Shown: positions 53,080 to 62,027 of the stretch, piece after piece
Numbering within the stretch: the stretch's first letter is position 1
Layout: every line of letters begins with the position of its first letter
Assembly: GCA_965263045.1 (NCBI GenBank)
Contig: CBDHGK010000041.1
Location: 2,418,001-2,482,000, forward strand
From: G963664115 sp965263045
GTDB lineage: Bacteria > Acidobacteriota > Terriglobia > 20CM-2-55-15
Direction: 5' to 3'
Length of the DNA: 64,000 nucleotides
Notes under the pieces: model-generated
Told to the model about the DNA's origin: nothing
Databases searched by the model: none
Seen by the model: only the letters and a program-made list of their open reading frames with translations
Translations under genes and position numbers: made by a program

Positions 53080-55890
53080 ACTTCCCAAAAGCCGACTTCT
53101 GAGACCTTGAGTGCCGTTTCGGGGAGTCAGTGCCGACGATCAGGTGTCGCGATCGTCGCGCCACGTAAAAGGCACGTTGCCGAGTAACGACGGCCAGACA
53201 ATCCAACTTATTAGAAGCCAGCGACGCAATAAAACCCTCCCATCACAGGCGGCTTTGGATAAACTTGTAGCTGGTGATCTGAGCGTTTCCTTTGAGTTTC
53301 GCACATGCGTACAACGACCTTTCAGGTTGTTCAGGAATTCCGTAACGCCGCACGACGGCTGTGGCGAGCGCCGGGATTTCTTATTGTTTCCACCCTGTTA
53401 ATTTCAATTGCGATCAGCGGAATCACCCTCACTTTCAGCTTGGTCGACGCTCTTCTGCTCCGCACTCTACCTGTCCGTGATCCCGAGAGCTTGGTTCAAC
53501 TCTTTGAGCTTCGGCCCGGTCTTCGTCCGGGGGAATACTTTACGGTTGATCTTCGCCAGTTGATTGCGGATTCATCGACCACGCTTGTGGACGTAATGGG
53601 AGAACTAGAGGTCACAACTTCGCTCGAACAAGCGACCTCGACCTCTCAGGTGGATGTCGGCCTGGTCACGGCGAACTATTTCGAGGATTTGGGAGTACAG
53701 GCCGTGTTGGGCCGTAGTCTCGATCAGGCTAACGAAACTACCGACGGCAAGATCGCCGTCCTATCTCACCCGGCGTGGGTTCGACACTTCGGCAGCGATG
53801 CTACGGTCCTCGGCCGAAACGTGCGGGTCGGAGGCTATCCGTACCGAATCGTCGGTGTGATGCCGAGAGGCTTTAACGGAACTACTCTCGATAGCGGACC
53901 GGACCTTCGAGTGCTGTATGCCAACCGTGGGGACTTCTGGGACCCAGGCGTCAATTTTGAAAGATTCAGCACCAAGGTCGTGGCCCGCCTCCAACCTGGG
54001 GCTTCTATAGAGGCGGCCAAGCAGGAAACGGAAGTACTCTGGTCTAGAGTCAGAGAAGAGATACTTTCCGAAGAAAGTGGATCCCTCGGCCCATTTGATA
54101 GGGAAGCCTCGGTCGAACTGCGCTCCATCGCCAGGGGAACCTCGGCCGTCCGTACCGAATTTCGCAGGACACTCCTGCTCCTTTTTGCCGGCACAACACT
54201 GCTCCTCCTCATGGTTTGCCTGAATGTTGGTGGCCTCTTGCTGGCGCGCGCGTTGAGTTCCAGGAAGGAGACGGCGGTCCAGTTGGCCGTCGGCGCAACT
54301 CGAAGCCAGATTGCGCGCAAATGGGTTGCGGAGAGCCTGCTTGTTGCGGTGTTCGGTGGAGCGGCAGGTATCCTGCTCGCCGCCGCAGGGATGCCGGTAT
54401 TGCTGGGATGGCTGTCACCCGTGATTGGCTTTGCTGGAATGGGACGGCCCCCGATGTTGGAAGTCCCTCTGGACTTGAGGATCTCGATTTTCGTGCTGGC
54501 GGTTACCTTGGGCACTGGAATCGTTACTGCCCTAGTCCCCGCGTTCTGGTCTGCTCGAAGCGACTTACACGCGGCGTTGAGGGCTTCGATCAGCGATCCC
54601 AGGAGTCACCGCCTGCAGTCCGGTTTGAGTGTGATTCAGGTGGCGTTTTACACGGTGCTGCTTCTTGCAAGTGGCTTGATGATTCGTACTCTCTGGACCC
54701 TGGAGTCGGTGGACGCTGGATTTGATCGCGAAATGCTCATCCGGTTCTCGATTGACCCGCAAATGGCGGACTATAGCGCGTCGGACGCATGGTCCTTTCA
54801 GCAGCGACTACTGGAAGAAACAGAAAGGCTCCCTGGCGTCGAGGCAGCTGCCCTCACAAGATCTCCCGTAATGCAGGGATTCGGCGCGGTGATGTTCGCC
54901 GTCCCTCCTGGCCCACCTCTTGAAGACAGTTCGTGGAACACGAACGTGAATGACATCACGCCAGGCTACTTCGAAGCGATGGGAATCGATCTGCTGTACG
55001 GGAACTTCTTTGATGGTCAGTTTGCCTCCGGTGAAGGTCCTGTCCCGGTCGTGGTCAACGAAGCGTTCGCCCAACACTTCTTTGGCTCCGAGAACGCGGT
55101 TGGGCGGGTTTTCGATCAAGGAAGGGTGTTTGAAACTCCACGCTATCGAATCGTCGGCGTGGTTTCAAATGCCAACTTTCGTTCGCTGCGCGAAGCCAAA
55201 CCGCCGATCTTCTATCAGAACGGGTTTGGTCCGGAAAGTCCGCCTTGGATTTTCAATCTCGTCGTCCGCACAGCATCGCCTCGAACCCTGATTCAACCGG
55301 TCCGGGCTATCGTTCGGTCAATCGACCCACGACTGCCCCTGCTCGAGACCGCCACCATGGGCGAGGATATTGATCGATCTCTCTGGCGGGAGCGGTTGAT
55401 TTCCAGCCTGGCAGGCTGGTTCACCGTGATTGCACTGGCAGTCGCTGCGATCGGTCTTTATGGGATACTCGGTCACCACGTTGCGACGCGTCGGCGTGAG
55501 ATCGGGCTTCGACTTGCTCTAGGGGCGAGGTGGATGAACATCTTTTGGGTAGTGTCCAAGAGGGCGCTGCTCATCCTGATCCTGGGACTGTTGATGGGTA
55601 CGGGGACGCACCTCCTTGTTGGGCCAGGGATCGAGAATCTTTTGTACGAAGTGCCCATCCTCGACCTTGCATCGATTGTTGTCACGGTCGCATTCCTGTT
55701 ACTCGTCGCCGTTGCAGCCAGTGCGTTTCCGTTCATCCGGACTGTTTCCCTCGATCCAGCATCAACACTACGACAGGAATAGATCACGGATCTGGCTCGG
55801 TAGATTGTCGGAATCTGAAAAGTCAGGTGCCAGATTGGATGTAACTTCCCGGAAAACCTTCCTTGCCCAAGAAGTCGGCTTCTGGGAAGT
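53080..55890. repeat. Inverted 21-bp repeats flanking the first ADOP permease gene
   Basis: ACTTCCCAAAAGCCGACTTC and one more base (53080-53100) match the complement of 55870-55890 with one mismatch. The pair brackets the permease gene with about 200 bp on the left and 90 bp on the right. Near the right copy, ACTTCCC (55844-55850) could also pair with GGGAAGT (55884-55890). Confidence 0.55.
53305..55782 (+). CDS. FtsX/MacB-type ABC permease (ADOP family)
   Basis: An 825-residue membrane protein with the Acidobacterial duplicated orphan permease layout: helix 1 and MacB-like periplasmic core (FLIVSTLLISIAISGITLTFSLVDALLLRTLPV, shown as ISIAISGITLTFSLVDALLL), an FtsX domain with three helices near 290-420 (LLLLFAGTTLLLLMVCLNVGG), a second periplasmic core, and a second FtsX domain near 700-815. 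There is no ATPase domain and none adjacent. Unlike the next ADOP it lacks the N-terminal soluble helical extension. The substrate is unknown; family members probably work in envelope transport. Confidence 0.88.
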   Translation: MRTTTFQVVQEFRNAARRLWRAPGFLIVSTLLISIAISGITLTFSLVDALLLRTLPVRDPESLVQLFELRPGLRPGEYFTVDLRQLIADSSTTLVDVMGELEVTTSLEQATSTSQVDVGLVTANYFEDLGVQAVLGRSLDQANETTDGKIAVLSHPAWVRHFGSDATVLGRNVRVGGYPYRIVGVMPRGFNGTTLDSGPDLRVLYANRGDFWDPGVNFERFSTKVVARLQPGASIEAAKQETEVLWSRVREEILSEESGSLGPFDREASVELRSIARGTSAVRTEFRRTLLLLFAGTTLLLLMVCLNVGGLLLARALSSRKETAVQLAVGATRSQIARKWVAESLLVAVFGGAAGILLAAAGMPVLLGWLSPVIGFAGMGRPPMLEVPLDLRISIFVLAVTLGTGIVTALVPAFWSARSDLHAALRASISDPRSHRLQSGLSVIQVAFYTVLLLASGLMIRTLWTLESVDAGFDREMLIRFSIDPQMADYSASDAWSFQQRLLEETERLPGVEAAALTRSPVMQGFGAVMFAVPPGPPLEDSSWNTNVNDITPGYFEAMGIDLLYGNFFDGQFASGEGPVPVVVNEAFAQHFFGSENAVGRVFDQGRVFETPRYRIVGVVSNANFRSLREAKPPIFYQNGFGPESPPWIFNLVVRTASPRTLIQPVRAIVRSIDPRLPLLETATMGEDIDRSLWRERLISSLAGWFTVIALAVAAIGLYGILGHHVATRRREIGLRLALGARWMNIFWVVSKRALLILILGLLMGTGTHLLVGPGIENLLYEVPILDLASIVVTVAFLLLVAVAASAFPFIRTVSLDPASTLRQE

Positions 55891-56043
55891 CATGTGGGCT
55901 TCCTACTTGGACGTGTAGCCGAATTCTGAGACATTTCCACTGCTTCCTCGGGGGCGATCGAGTGAGCCTCCTACCCTTCTCTAGTCCCCGACACACACGC
56001 CTTTTCATTTGACATCCAAATAGAAGCAGAGTATTCCATTGGT

Positions 56044-56391
56044 ATGTCAAATGGAGAGCAAACGAAGACCGATGTGTTGCAGGGCACGCTCGACCTGATG
56101 GTTTTGCAAACGCTGGCTACGCTCGGGCCGTCACACGGTTACTCAATCGCCGACCGTGTAAAACAAGTCTCATCCGGAGCTCTGCGTCTCAATATGGGCA
56201 CTCTGTATCCAGGCCTCATGCGCCTGGAGCAACGCGGGTTCGTGCGCACAGAGTGGAACGTCACGGAAAACAACCGTAGGGCACGCTTTTACATAATCAC
56301 TCGTTCGGGGCGTAGGCAACTTACTGCCAAGAAGGCCGAATGGGACCGAATGGTCTCCATCATGGACAGACTCCTGCGGGAACAGAACTGA
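56044..56391 (+). CDS. PadR-family transcriptional regulator
   Basis: A 115-residue winged-helix protein. The PadR signature is clear: DVLQGTLDLMVLQTLATLGP, HGYSIADRVKQVS, LNMGTLYPGLMRLEQRGFV and RARFYIITRSGRRQL. It lies just upstream of an ADOP permease gene (15 bp to its ATG), a pairing seen often in Acidobacteriota, where PadR probably represses the permease operon in response to a ligand. No operator palindrome was identified. Confidence 0.92.
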   Translation: MSNGEQTKTDVLQGTLDLMVLQTLATLGPSHGYSIADRVKQVSSGALRLNMGTLYPGLMRLEQRGFVRTEWNVTENNRRARFYIITRSGRRQLTAKKAEWDRMVSIMDRLLREQN

Positions 56392-56405
56392 GAGCGGATG
56401 CGTTC

Positions 56406-57737
56406 ATGACGACACTACGCGAATGGCTACGCCGATTCTGGGGGACCTTTCGGCAGAGTCCACCTGATTCTGAAATGGAAGAGGAATTGCGACTGCACGT
56501 CGATCTGGCGCGTCAGGATATGTTGCGCCGCGGTGACTCGCCGGACAACGTGGAGCGGGTCGCTCGGTTGCAGGTCGGCGGAGTCGCTCAGGCCATGGAG
56601 GCGATGCGCGACCAGCGGAGCCTGCCTTGGTTAGCGGATTTTGGACGGGACCTGCGTTATGCCGTACGGACGCTCGGACGCAGCCCCGGGTTCACAACAG
56701 TTGCACTGTTGACATTGGCGTTGGGGATCGGAGCAAACGCCGCGAATTTCTCAATAGTGAACGGTGTGGTCCTGCGTCCTCTGCCTTTTCCGAATCCTGA
56801 TCAGTTGATGTATCTGAGCACCGAGTTTCAGGGGCAAGGGTTCACGGATTTTTGGGTATCGCCGCCAGAATATATGGAGTTCGGCGAGATCAACCAGTCG
56901 TTTTCTGTCGTCGGAGCATACAGAGACGATGAGGTGAATCTGACCGGGGACGAGCGGCCTCGGCGTGTGCGTGCGGCTCGGGTCAACGCGCCCTTACTCA
57001 ACGCACTAGGTCTTGAAGCCGCGCAGGGGCGACTGTTTGTCCGGCGAGAAACGGAGGCGACAAGCGATGCGGCCCAGCGCCCCGCTATCGCGATTCTTTC
57101 TCACGAGCTGTGGCAAACCGCGTTCGGTGGACGGCCGATCATAGGACAAACGGTGGAAGTCGACAGCCGGCGCCATGAAGTCATTGGTATCATGCCGCCG
57201 GGCACCGATGTCTTGGAGAACGGCACCGAGATCTGGTTGCCTCTTGGGCTGAACCCGGCCAACCGCCAGAACCGTGGCAATCACGCTCTTTATGTCATCG
57301 GGCGGTTGAAGGACGGTGTCTCTGAGGCGGCAGCGCAAGTAGAGTTGAGCGCGCTGATCCAGAACTGGGGAGAGCGTGTGGGTGTGGAGCCCGGAGGGGG
57401 CGTGTCGGGTCACGTCTTCGCACCACTGAACGAAGAGTTTACGGGTCACCCCCTTCAGATGAAACCGCTGCGCGACCGGGTCCTTGGTGGCGCCAGTCGG
57501 TCGATCTGGGTATTGCAGGCCGCAGTAGGCTTCGTGCTGCTGATCGCTTGCGCGAATCTCGCGAACCTACAACTGGTCCGCGCCGAAACGCGCCAGCGAG
57601 AATTTGCAGTGCGCACGGCACTGGGCGCGCGCCGAGGTCGACTGCTACGGCAGCTAGTCACCGAGGGAATATTGCTGTCGCTCATCGGCGGTGCCCTGGG
57701 TCTGCTGTTGGCCCGCGCGAATGTGTGCCAATCTTAG
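56406..57737 (+). pseudogene. ADOP-family ABC permease, 3' end removed at IS256 copy 2
   Basis: From ATG 56406 the frame has the ADOP N-terminal helical extension (SEMEEELRLHVDLARQDML), the first membrane helix and MacB-like core (FTTVALLTLALGIGANAANF), and the first FtsX helices up to SLIGGALGLLLARA at about residue 438. It then enters IS256 copy 2 (57719) and stops at 57737. About 350-400 residues, the whole second half, are missing and not found on the other side of the IS. The PadR partner upstream is intact. Confidence 0.9.
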
Positions 57738-59159
57738 TTGGAAATTGAAACGGCTCCAAACCCCATGGTTTGATGGTATTGGAAGAAACAACATCAAGCC
57801 TGTAAGAGAAAGGAGCCGAGATGAGGAGTCTGTTACGTTCGGTAAAGAAACGCAAGAAGTCGCGTGTGCTGGGTGAGGTCGAGGTCCTGAGCCGGGAGGA
57901 ATACTCGGGACTGGAATTGGACTCGAAGGTGGAGATGATTCGGGCGTTGATCCCACTGGGGTTGATGCACGTGGAGGAGTTGCTCGACGAGGAAGTGAAG
58001 TCGTTGGCGGGTGAGCGATACGCACGAAAGGAGGCGGCGTTGCGGGGCCGGCGACACGGGAGCAATCCGGGGACCGTGGGGCTGGGTGGCCAGCGGGTGC
58101 CGGTTCGGGTGCCTCGAGTGCGCAGCGTGGCGGGCGGGGAGATTCCGCTTCGGACCTACGAGGAACTCAGTCCGGGTGGCGCGGTGAACGAGCTACTGCT
58201 CAGACGTGTGCTGTATGGGATCTCCTGCCGGAACTATGAATCGGCCGCTGAAGCGATTCCGGGAGCGATCGGACTGTCGAGTTCGACGGTGTCTCGAGGA
58301 TTCGTCCAGGCGAGTGCCGCGAAACTTCGGGAGATGCAGGAGCGGGATCTGAGTGGCGAGGACGTCGTGGCGATCTTCCTGGACGGGAAGGCGTTTGCCG
58401 ACGCCCTGATGGTAGTGGCCCTGGGCGTCACGCTTTCGGGCGACAAACGCTTCTTGGGCTTCGTGGAGACCGACACGGAGAACGAGCAAGTGCTGACTCC
58501 GTTTCTCCGTTCGTTGATGGAGCGGGGCCTGGACATCTCTGAAGGCGTGCTGGTGATTGTCGACGGCGGCAAAGGTCTGCGGGCGGCGGTCAAGAAGGCA
58601 TTCAGGAATCGAGCCCTGGTCCAACGCTGCCAATGGCACAAACGCGAGAACGTCGTGAGATACCTATCGAAGACCGAGCAAGCCGTGTGGCGACGCCGGC
58701 TGCAGCGGGCCTACGAGCGCCCGGAGTACGACGAAGCTCGGGCGGCGCTCGGAGAGCTCCATGGAGAGCTCGAGGAGCGAAACCAATCGGGGGCTGCGAG
58801 CCTTGAGGAAGGCCTGGAAGAGACCCTCACGTTGCATCGGCTCGGCGTGTACGGGGTCTTGGGCCGTTCGTTCAAGACGACGAATTGCCTGGAATCGGTC
58901 AATGCCCTTGTCGAGGAAAGGTGTGCGAAGGTCGATCATTGGAAGAACTCGAGTCAGCGGCAACGCTGGTTGGCGACGGCGCTCATCGACATCGAACCGC
59001 GCCTGAGGAAGGTGATCGGCTACCGTCATCTTCCAAAGCTCCGCGAAGCCCTCCAGCGAGAGCTGAAAATTGAGGCGAAGACGTCGACGAGATCGAAGAA
59101 GAAGGTTGCATGACCCATCGTGAGCCGTGGAGAGTTTCAACTAAGAATGGGCTTGACTC
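57719..59159 (+). mobile_element. IS256-family insertion sequence, copy 2 (1441 bp)
   Basis: Same length, ends and orientation as copy 1 at 15098-16538. Flanks are GCCCGCGC on the left and CCTGTATG on the right, so there is no target duplication. With an interrupted permease on the left and unrelated kinase DNA on the right, this junction reflects a deletion or recombination between IS copies. Confidence 0.95.
57821..59113 (+). CDS. IS256-family (mutator type) transposase, second copy
   Basis: The 430-residue predicted protein is identical to that of copy 1 (15200-16492), with the same DDE residues. Identity of both copies over the full element shows recent transposition or gene conversion. 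The frame is intact. Confidence 0.95.
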   Translation: MRSLLRSVKKRKKSRVLGEVEVLSREEYSGLELDSKVEMIRALIPLGLMHVEELLDEEVKSLAGERYARKEAALRGRRHGSNPGTVGLGGQRVPVRVPRVRSVAGGEIPLRTYEELSPGGAVNELLLRRVLYGISCRNYESAAEAIPGAIGLSSSTVSRGFVQASAAKLREMQERDLSGEDVVAIFLDGKAFADALMVVALGVTLSGDKRFLGFVETDTENEQVLTPFLRSLMERGLDISEGVLVIVDGGKGLRAAVKKAFRNRALVQRCQWHKRENVVRYLSKTEQAVWRRRLQRAYERPEYDEARAALGELHGELEERNQSGAASLEEGLEETLTLHRLGVYGVLGRSFKTTNCLESVNALVEERCAKVDHWKNSSQRQRWLATALIDIEPRLRKVIGYRHLPKLREALQRELKIEAKTSTRSKKKVA

Positions 59160-59232
59160 CCTGTATGGTCGCCTAACCGTCAATGTGACTGTTTCATTGA
59201 CCTGAAACCCTGCCTGTAGTCTTATTCAATCG

Positions 59233-59637
59233 ATGGAATCCGGCATCAAACTCGGCCACTACGAAATCCTGTCCCCGCCTGGGAAAGGAGGCATGGGTGA
59301 AGTGTGGCGTGCCCGGGACGCGAAGCTGGGCCGTGAAGTTGCCATAAGGACGCTGCCCGAAGAGTTTGCGAAGGACGCCGACCGCCTGGCTAGGTTTGAA
59401 CGTGAAGCCAAACTTCTCGCTTCGTTGAACCATCCGAACATTGCAGCCATCCACGGGTTTGAAGAAGACTACGGGACGCACTTCCTCGTTCTTGAACTTG
59501 TCGAAGGAGACACACTCGCTGATCAGTTGAAGCGTGGTGCCATTCTCGTCGAACAATTTCTCAAGCTCGCCCTCCAGATCGCAGAAACGTTGGAAGCCAA
59601 GGAGGATCGAGACACTATAGTAAGGAGCGCATCATGA
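59233..59637 (+). pseudogene. Ser/Thr protein kinase N-terminal fragment
   Basis: From ATG 59233 the frame reads GHYEILSPPGKGGMGEVWRA with the Gly-rich loop, then VAIRTLPEEF where the usual VAIK Lys is replaced by Arg, FEREAKLLASLNHPNIAAIHG, and LVLELVEGDTLADQL. It breaks off at LALQIAETLEA, before the catalytic loop, and ends in unrelated KEDRDTIVRSAS overlapping the amidase ATG. The break point is close to where the fragment at 47056 has its matching segment LALQMAEALEA. No kinase activity is expected. Confidence 0.8.
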
Positions 59638-61937
59638 AGAGTATCTCGAAAAGTCAAAGTAGTTGCAGTTGGCTATTGCCCCGGCTGTTCGTCCTCGGCG
59701 TCCTGTTGGCGCTCACACCTGGGCTGGTTCTTGGGCAGAGCCAGTTCCACCTCGAGGAAGCGACGATTAATGACATCCACCAGGCAATCCAGGCGGGACA
59801 AATCAGCTGCCAGGGATTAGTGCAAGCGTATATCAATCGAGCGAAGTCCTATAACGGCATGTGCACTCAACTTGTCACTCAAGATGGGGGGCTCATTTCT
59901 CCTGCTCAGGGTGCTGTGCGCACAGGATCGCTCATAACGTATCCAACTGAAACGGTGCCCGTATCGAGCCTGCTTCCGAATTTTGACCAGTACCAGGGAT
60001 TGCCGATTGAATTTGGCAGAATGGAACCCACAATATCTGACCCGAGTGTGCAGCAACAGTTTGGTATGAGGGTCGGCATACCCAACGCGGGCCAGCTTAA
60101 TGCGCTTGAGACGATCAACATTCGTGGCGAGCGATCTGTGAGCTGTAAAGCCACGTGTGATGCCCATCCATCGACCGGCCGGCTTCCAGCATCATGTCCC
60201 TTAGCGTGTGATGCATTTCGCCAGCAACCGGACGCATTGGAAAGGGCAGGGGCACTCGATCTGCAATATGGCACCAATCCTGACCTGGAGAATCTGCCGA
60301 TGTACTGCGTTCCGTTCTCCCACAAGAATTGGTATGACGCAACGGACATGCGCTCCACAGGTGGGAACGACGTGAACTTTGCCATGGATGTGCCAAAGGT
60401 GGACTCACCCGATATCGCTAACCTTCGCGAAAAAGGAGCGATCATTTACGCCACCGCCACCGCCGCTTCGACGGGTCTGACGGGAGGAACTCCCACTACA
60501 GATGCTCCAGCGAGAGCAAATTCTGTCGTGTATGGAAGTACCGGGCTCGCTGTTTGGGGCGGCCAGGCTTGCAACCCCTATGATACCGAGCGCGTGCCCA
60601 GGGGGACGAGCACGGGTTCCGGCGTTTCTGTCGCTGCCAATTTGGTGACCTGTTCAATTTGCGAACAGGGCAACGCCTCCTGTAAGGGGCCGGCCTCCAG
60701 AAATAATGTAGTGAATCTCCTGACTACCAAAGGACTGATGATGCACGGCGGCATGAACAGTCAGCGTGTAGGTGACCGCGCCGGTATTCATTGTCGCACC
60801 GTCGGCGATGCAGCCCAGGTTCTCGATGCCGTCAAGGGGTTCGAATCCACTGATATGTTCACCGCCCTGCCGGAAGCCTTGATCCCAGAAGAACCGTTCT
60901 CCAGTTTTGTTGTTCGAGATATCAACGACAAGCCGCTCACGGGAATGCGCATCGGCGTCGTGCGTGAATTCATGGTCAAGCATACAAGAAATGATGTCGC
61001 GATCAGCGATCAGATTGACAAAGAGATCAAGGCGATTCTACGCGACCAGCTCGGAGCCGAACTGGTTGAATCCGTGGATCCGCTGTATCTCGATGATCCG
61101 ACCATTCCGAATATGCGGTACACCTTCCAGGACGCTTTCGCCGAGATCCTGGCACACAACGCACCGGAATATTTCTGGCAAACCACCAGCTCTGGCGAAC
61201 TGGAATTCGCAGTGCCCGGCTGGGATGTGCGGACGGTGGACTACGCGATTGCGTTGGCGCTTGGCGAAGCGCCCTTATCGGACAAAGTCAATCTGCGCCG
61301 CATCAGCAGGGGGTTGGACAATTTCAAAAGTCCCTTCACGGTGAACAAATATCTGCGCGAAAGAGGAGATGAGCGGATAAGGGATTGGGCAAGTTGGGTC
61401 GCCAACGCGAAATGGGAAAATGACAGACAGCGAGCGGGTTCCGAGAACGCGGTAAATGTGCAAGACATTCGGGCTCGGTCAGGCATGATGAGCTTCCTGA
61501 AGATGCAGACGGTCCTGAGACTGGTGGTTCTGAAGGTGATGCATGAAAACGACATCGATGTATTTGTGAATCCGGAAAATACGATTCCACACAATAAGCT
61601 TGGCGGCCCTTCTGAACCGGCAATCAACAATCGCAATTCGGGGAGTTGCTGTGGGCAATTCACTGCCCTTATCGGAGGCCCCGAGATTGATGTTCCTGCA
61701 GGCTATGTCCGAACCGTCTACGAGCCTCAGTGGGTTTTGAGTTCAGACAAGACGAGTTACAGCTCTGTCACCGGCTCCGTCCAGTCGCAACTTCCTCACC
61801 CAATGCCCATTAGCATGATGTTGTGGGCGGGTCCGGGTAGCGACCCAGCGGTTATCAAGACCGCTTCTGCCTATGAAGCGGCTACCCATCACAGAGTGCC
61901 TCCGCCGGAATTCGGGCCACTTCCAGGCGAGCCATAG
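59634..61937 (+). CDS. Exported amidase-signature-family hydrolase
   Basis: A 767-residue protein with TAAGGAG before its ATG and a signal peptide (LLPRLFVLGVLLALTPGLVLGQ). The amidase signature is spread over CVPFSHKNWYDATDM (candidate catalytic Lys), PRGTSTGSGVSVAANLV (cis-Ser) and CEQGNASCKGPASRNNVV (nucleophile Ser), slightly divergent from the canonical GGSSGGS pattern. It is longer than typical amidases (450-550), with an extended N-terminal part and Cys-rich segment (SCKATCDAHPSTGRLPASCPLACD). It probably hydrolyses amides in the periplasm or outside. Its ATG overlaps the kinase fragment's stop. Confidence 0.83.
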   Translation: MKSISKSQSSCSWLLPRLFVLGVLLALTPGLVLGQSQFHLEEATINDIHQAIQAGQISCQGLVQAYINRAKSYNGMCTQLVTQDGGLISPAQGAVRTGSLITYPTETVPVSSLLPNFDQYQGLPIEFGRMEPTISDPSVQQQFGMRVGIPNAGQLNALETINIRGERSVSCKATCDAHPSTGRLPASCPLACDAFRQQPDALERAGALDLQYGTNPDLENLPMYCVPFSHKNWYDATDMRSTGGNDVNFAMDVPKVDSPDIANLREKGAIIYATATAASTGLTGGTPTTDAPARANSVVYGSTGLAVWGGQACNPYDTERVPRGTSTGSGVSVAANLVTCSICEQGNASCKGPASRNNVVNLLTTKGLMMHGGMNSQRVGDRAGIHCRTVGDAAQVLDAVKGFESTDMFTALPEALIPEEPFSSFVVRDINDKPLTGMRIGVVREFMVKHTRNDVAISDQIDKEIKAILRDQLGAELVESVDPLYLDDPTIPNMRYTFQDAFAEILAHNAPEYFWQTTSSGELEFAVPGWDVRTVDYAIALALGEAPLSDKVNLRRISRGLDNFKSPFTVNKYLRERGDERIRDWASWVANAKWENDRQRAGSENAVNVQDIRARSGMMSFLKMQTVLRLVVLKVMHENDIDVFVNPENTIPHNKLGGPSEPAINNRNSGSCCGQFTALIGGPEIDVPAGYVRTVYEPQWVLSSDKTSYSSVTGSVQSQLPHPMPISMMLWAGPGSDPAVIKTASAYEAATHHRVPPPEFGPLPGEP

Positions 61938-62027
61938 AGAGATGCGCGTGAGGTAGGAATCCTCCGGGTAGATGGGGTCATGAGCCGGCCTCCTACCCCA
62001 CCGTCACGTAAGTGGTACAGATCGCTG

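Noticed and set aside
15098..59159. Composite transposon bounded by the two IS256 copies
   Set aside because: The interval holds essential housekeeping genes and the outer flanks share no target duplication, so movement as one unit is not supported.
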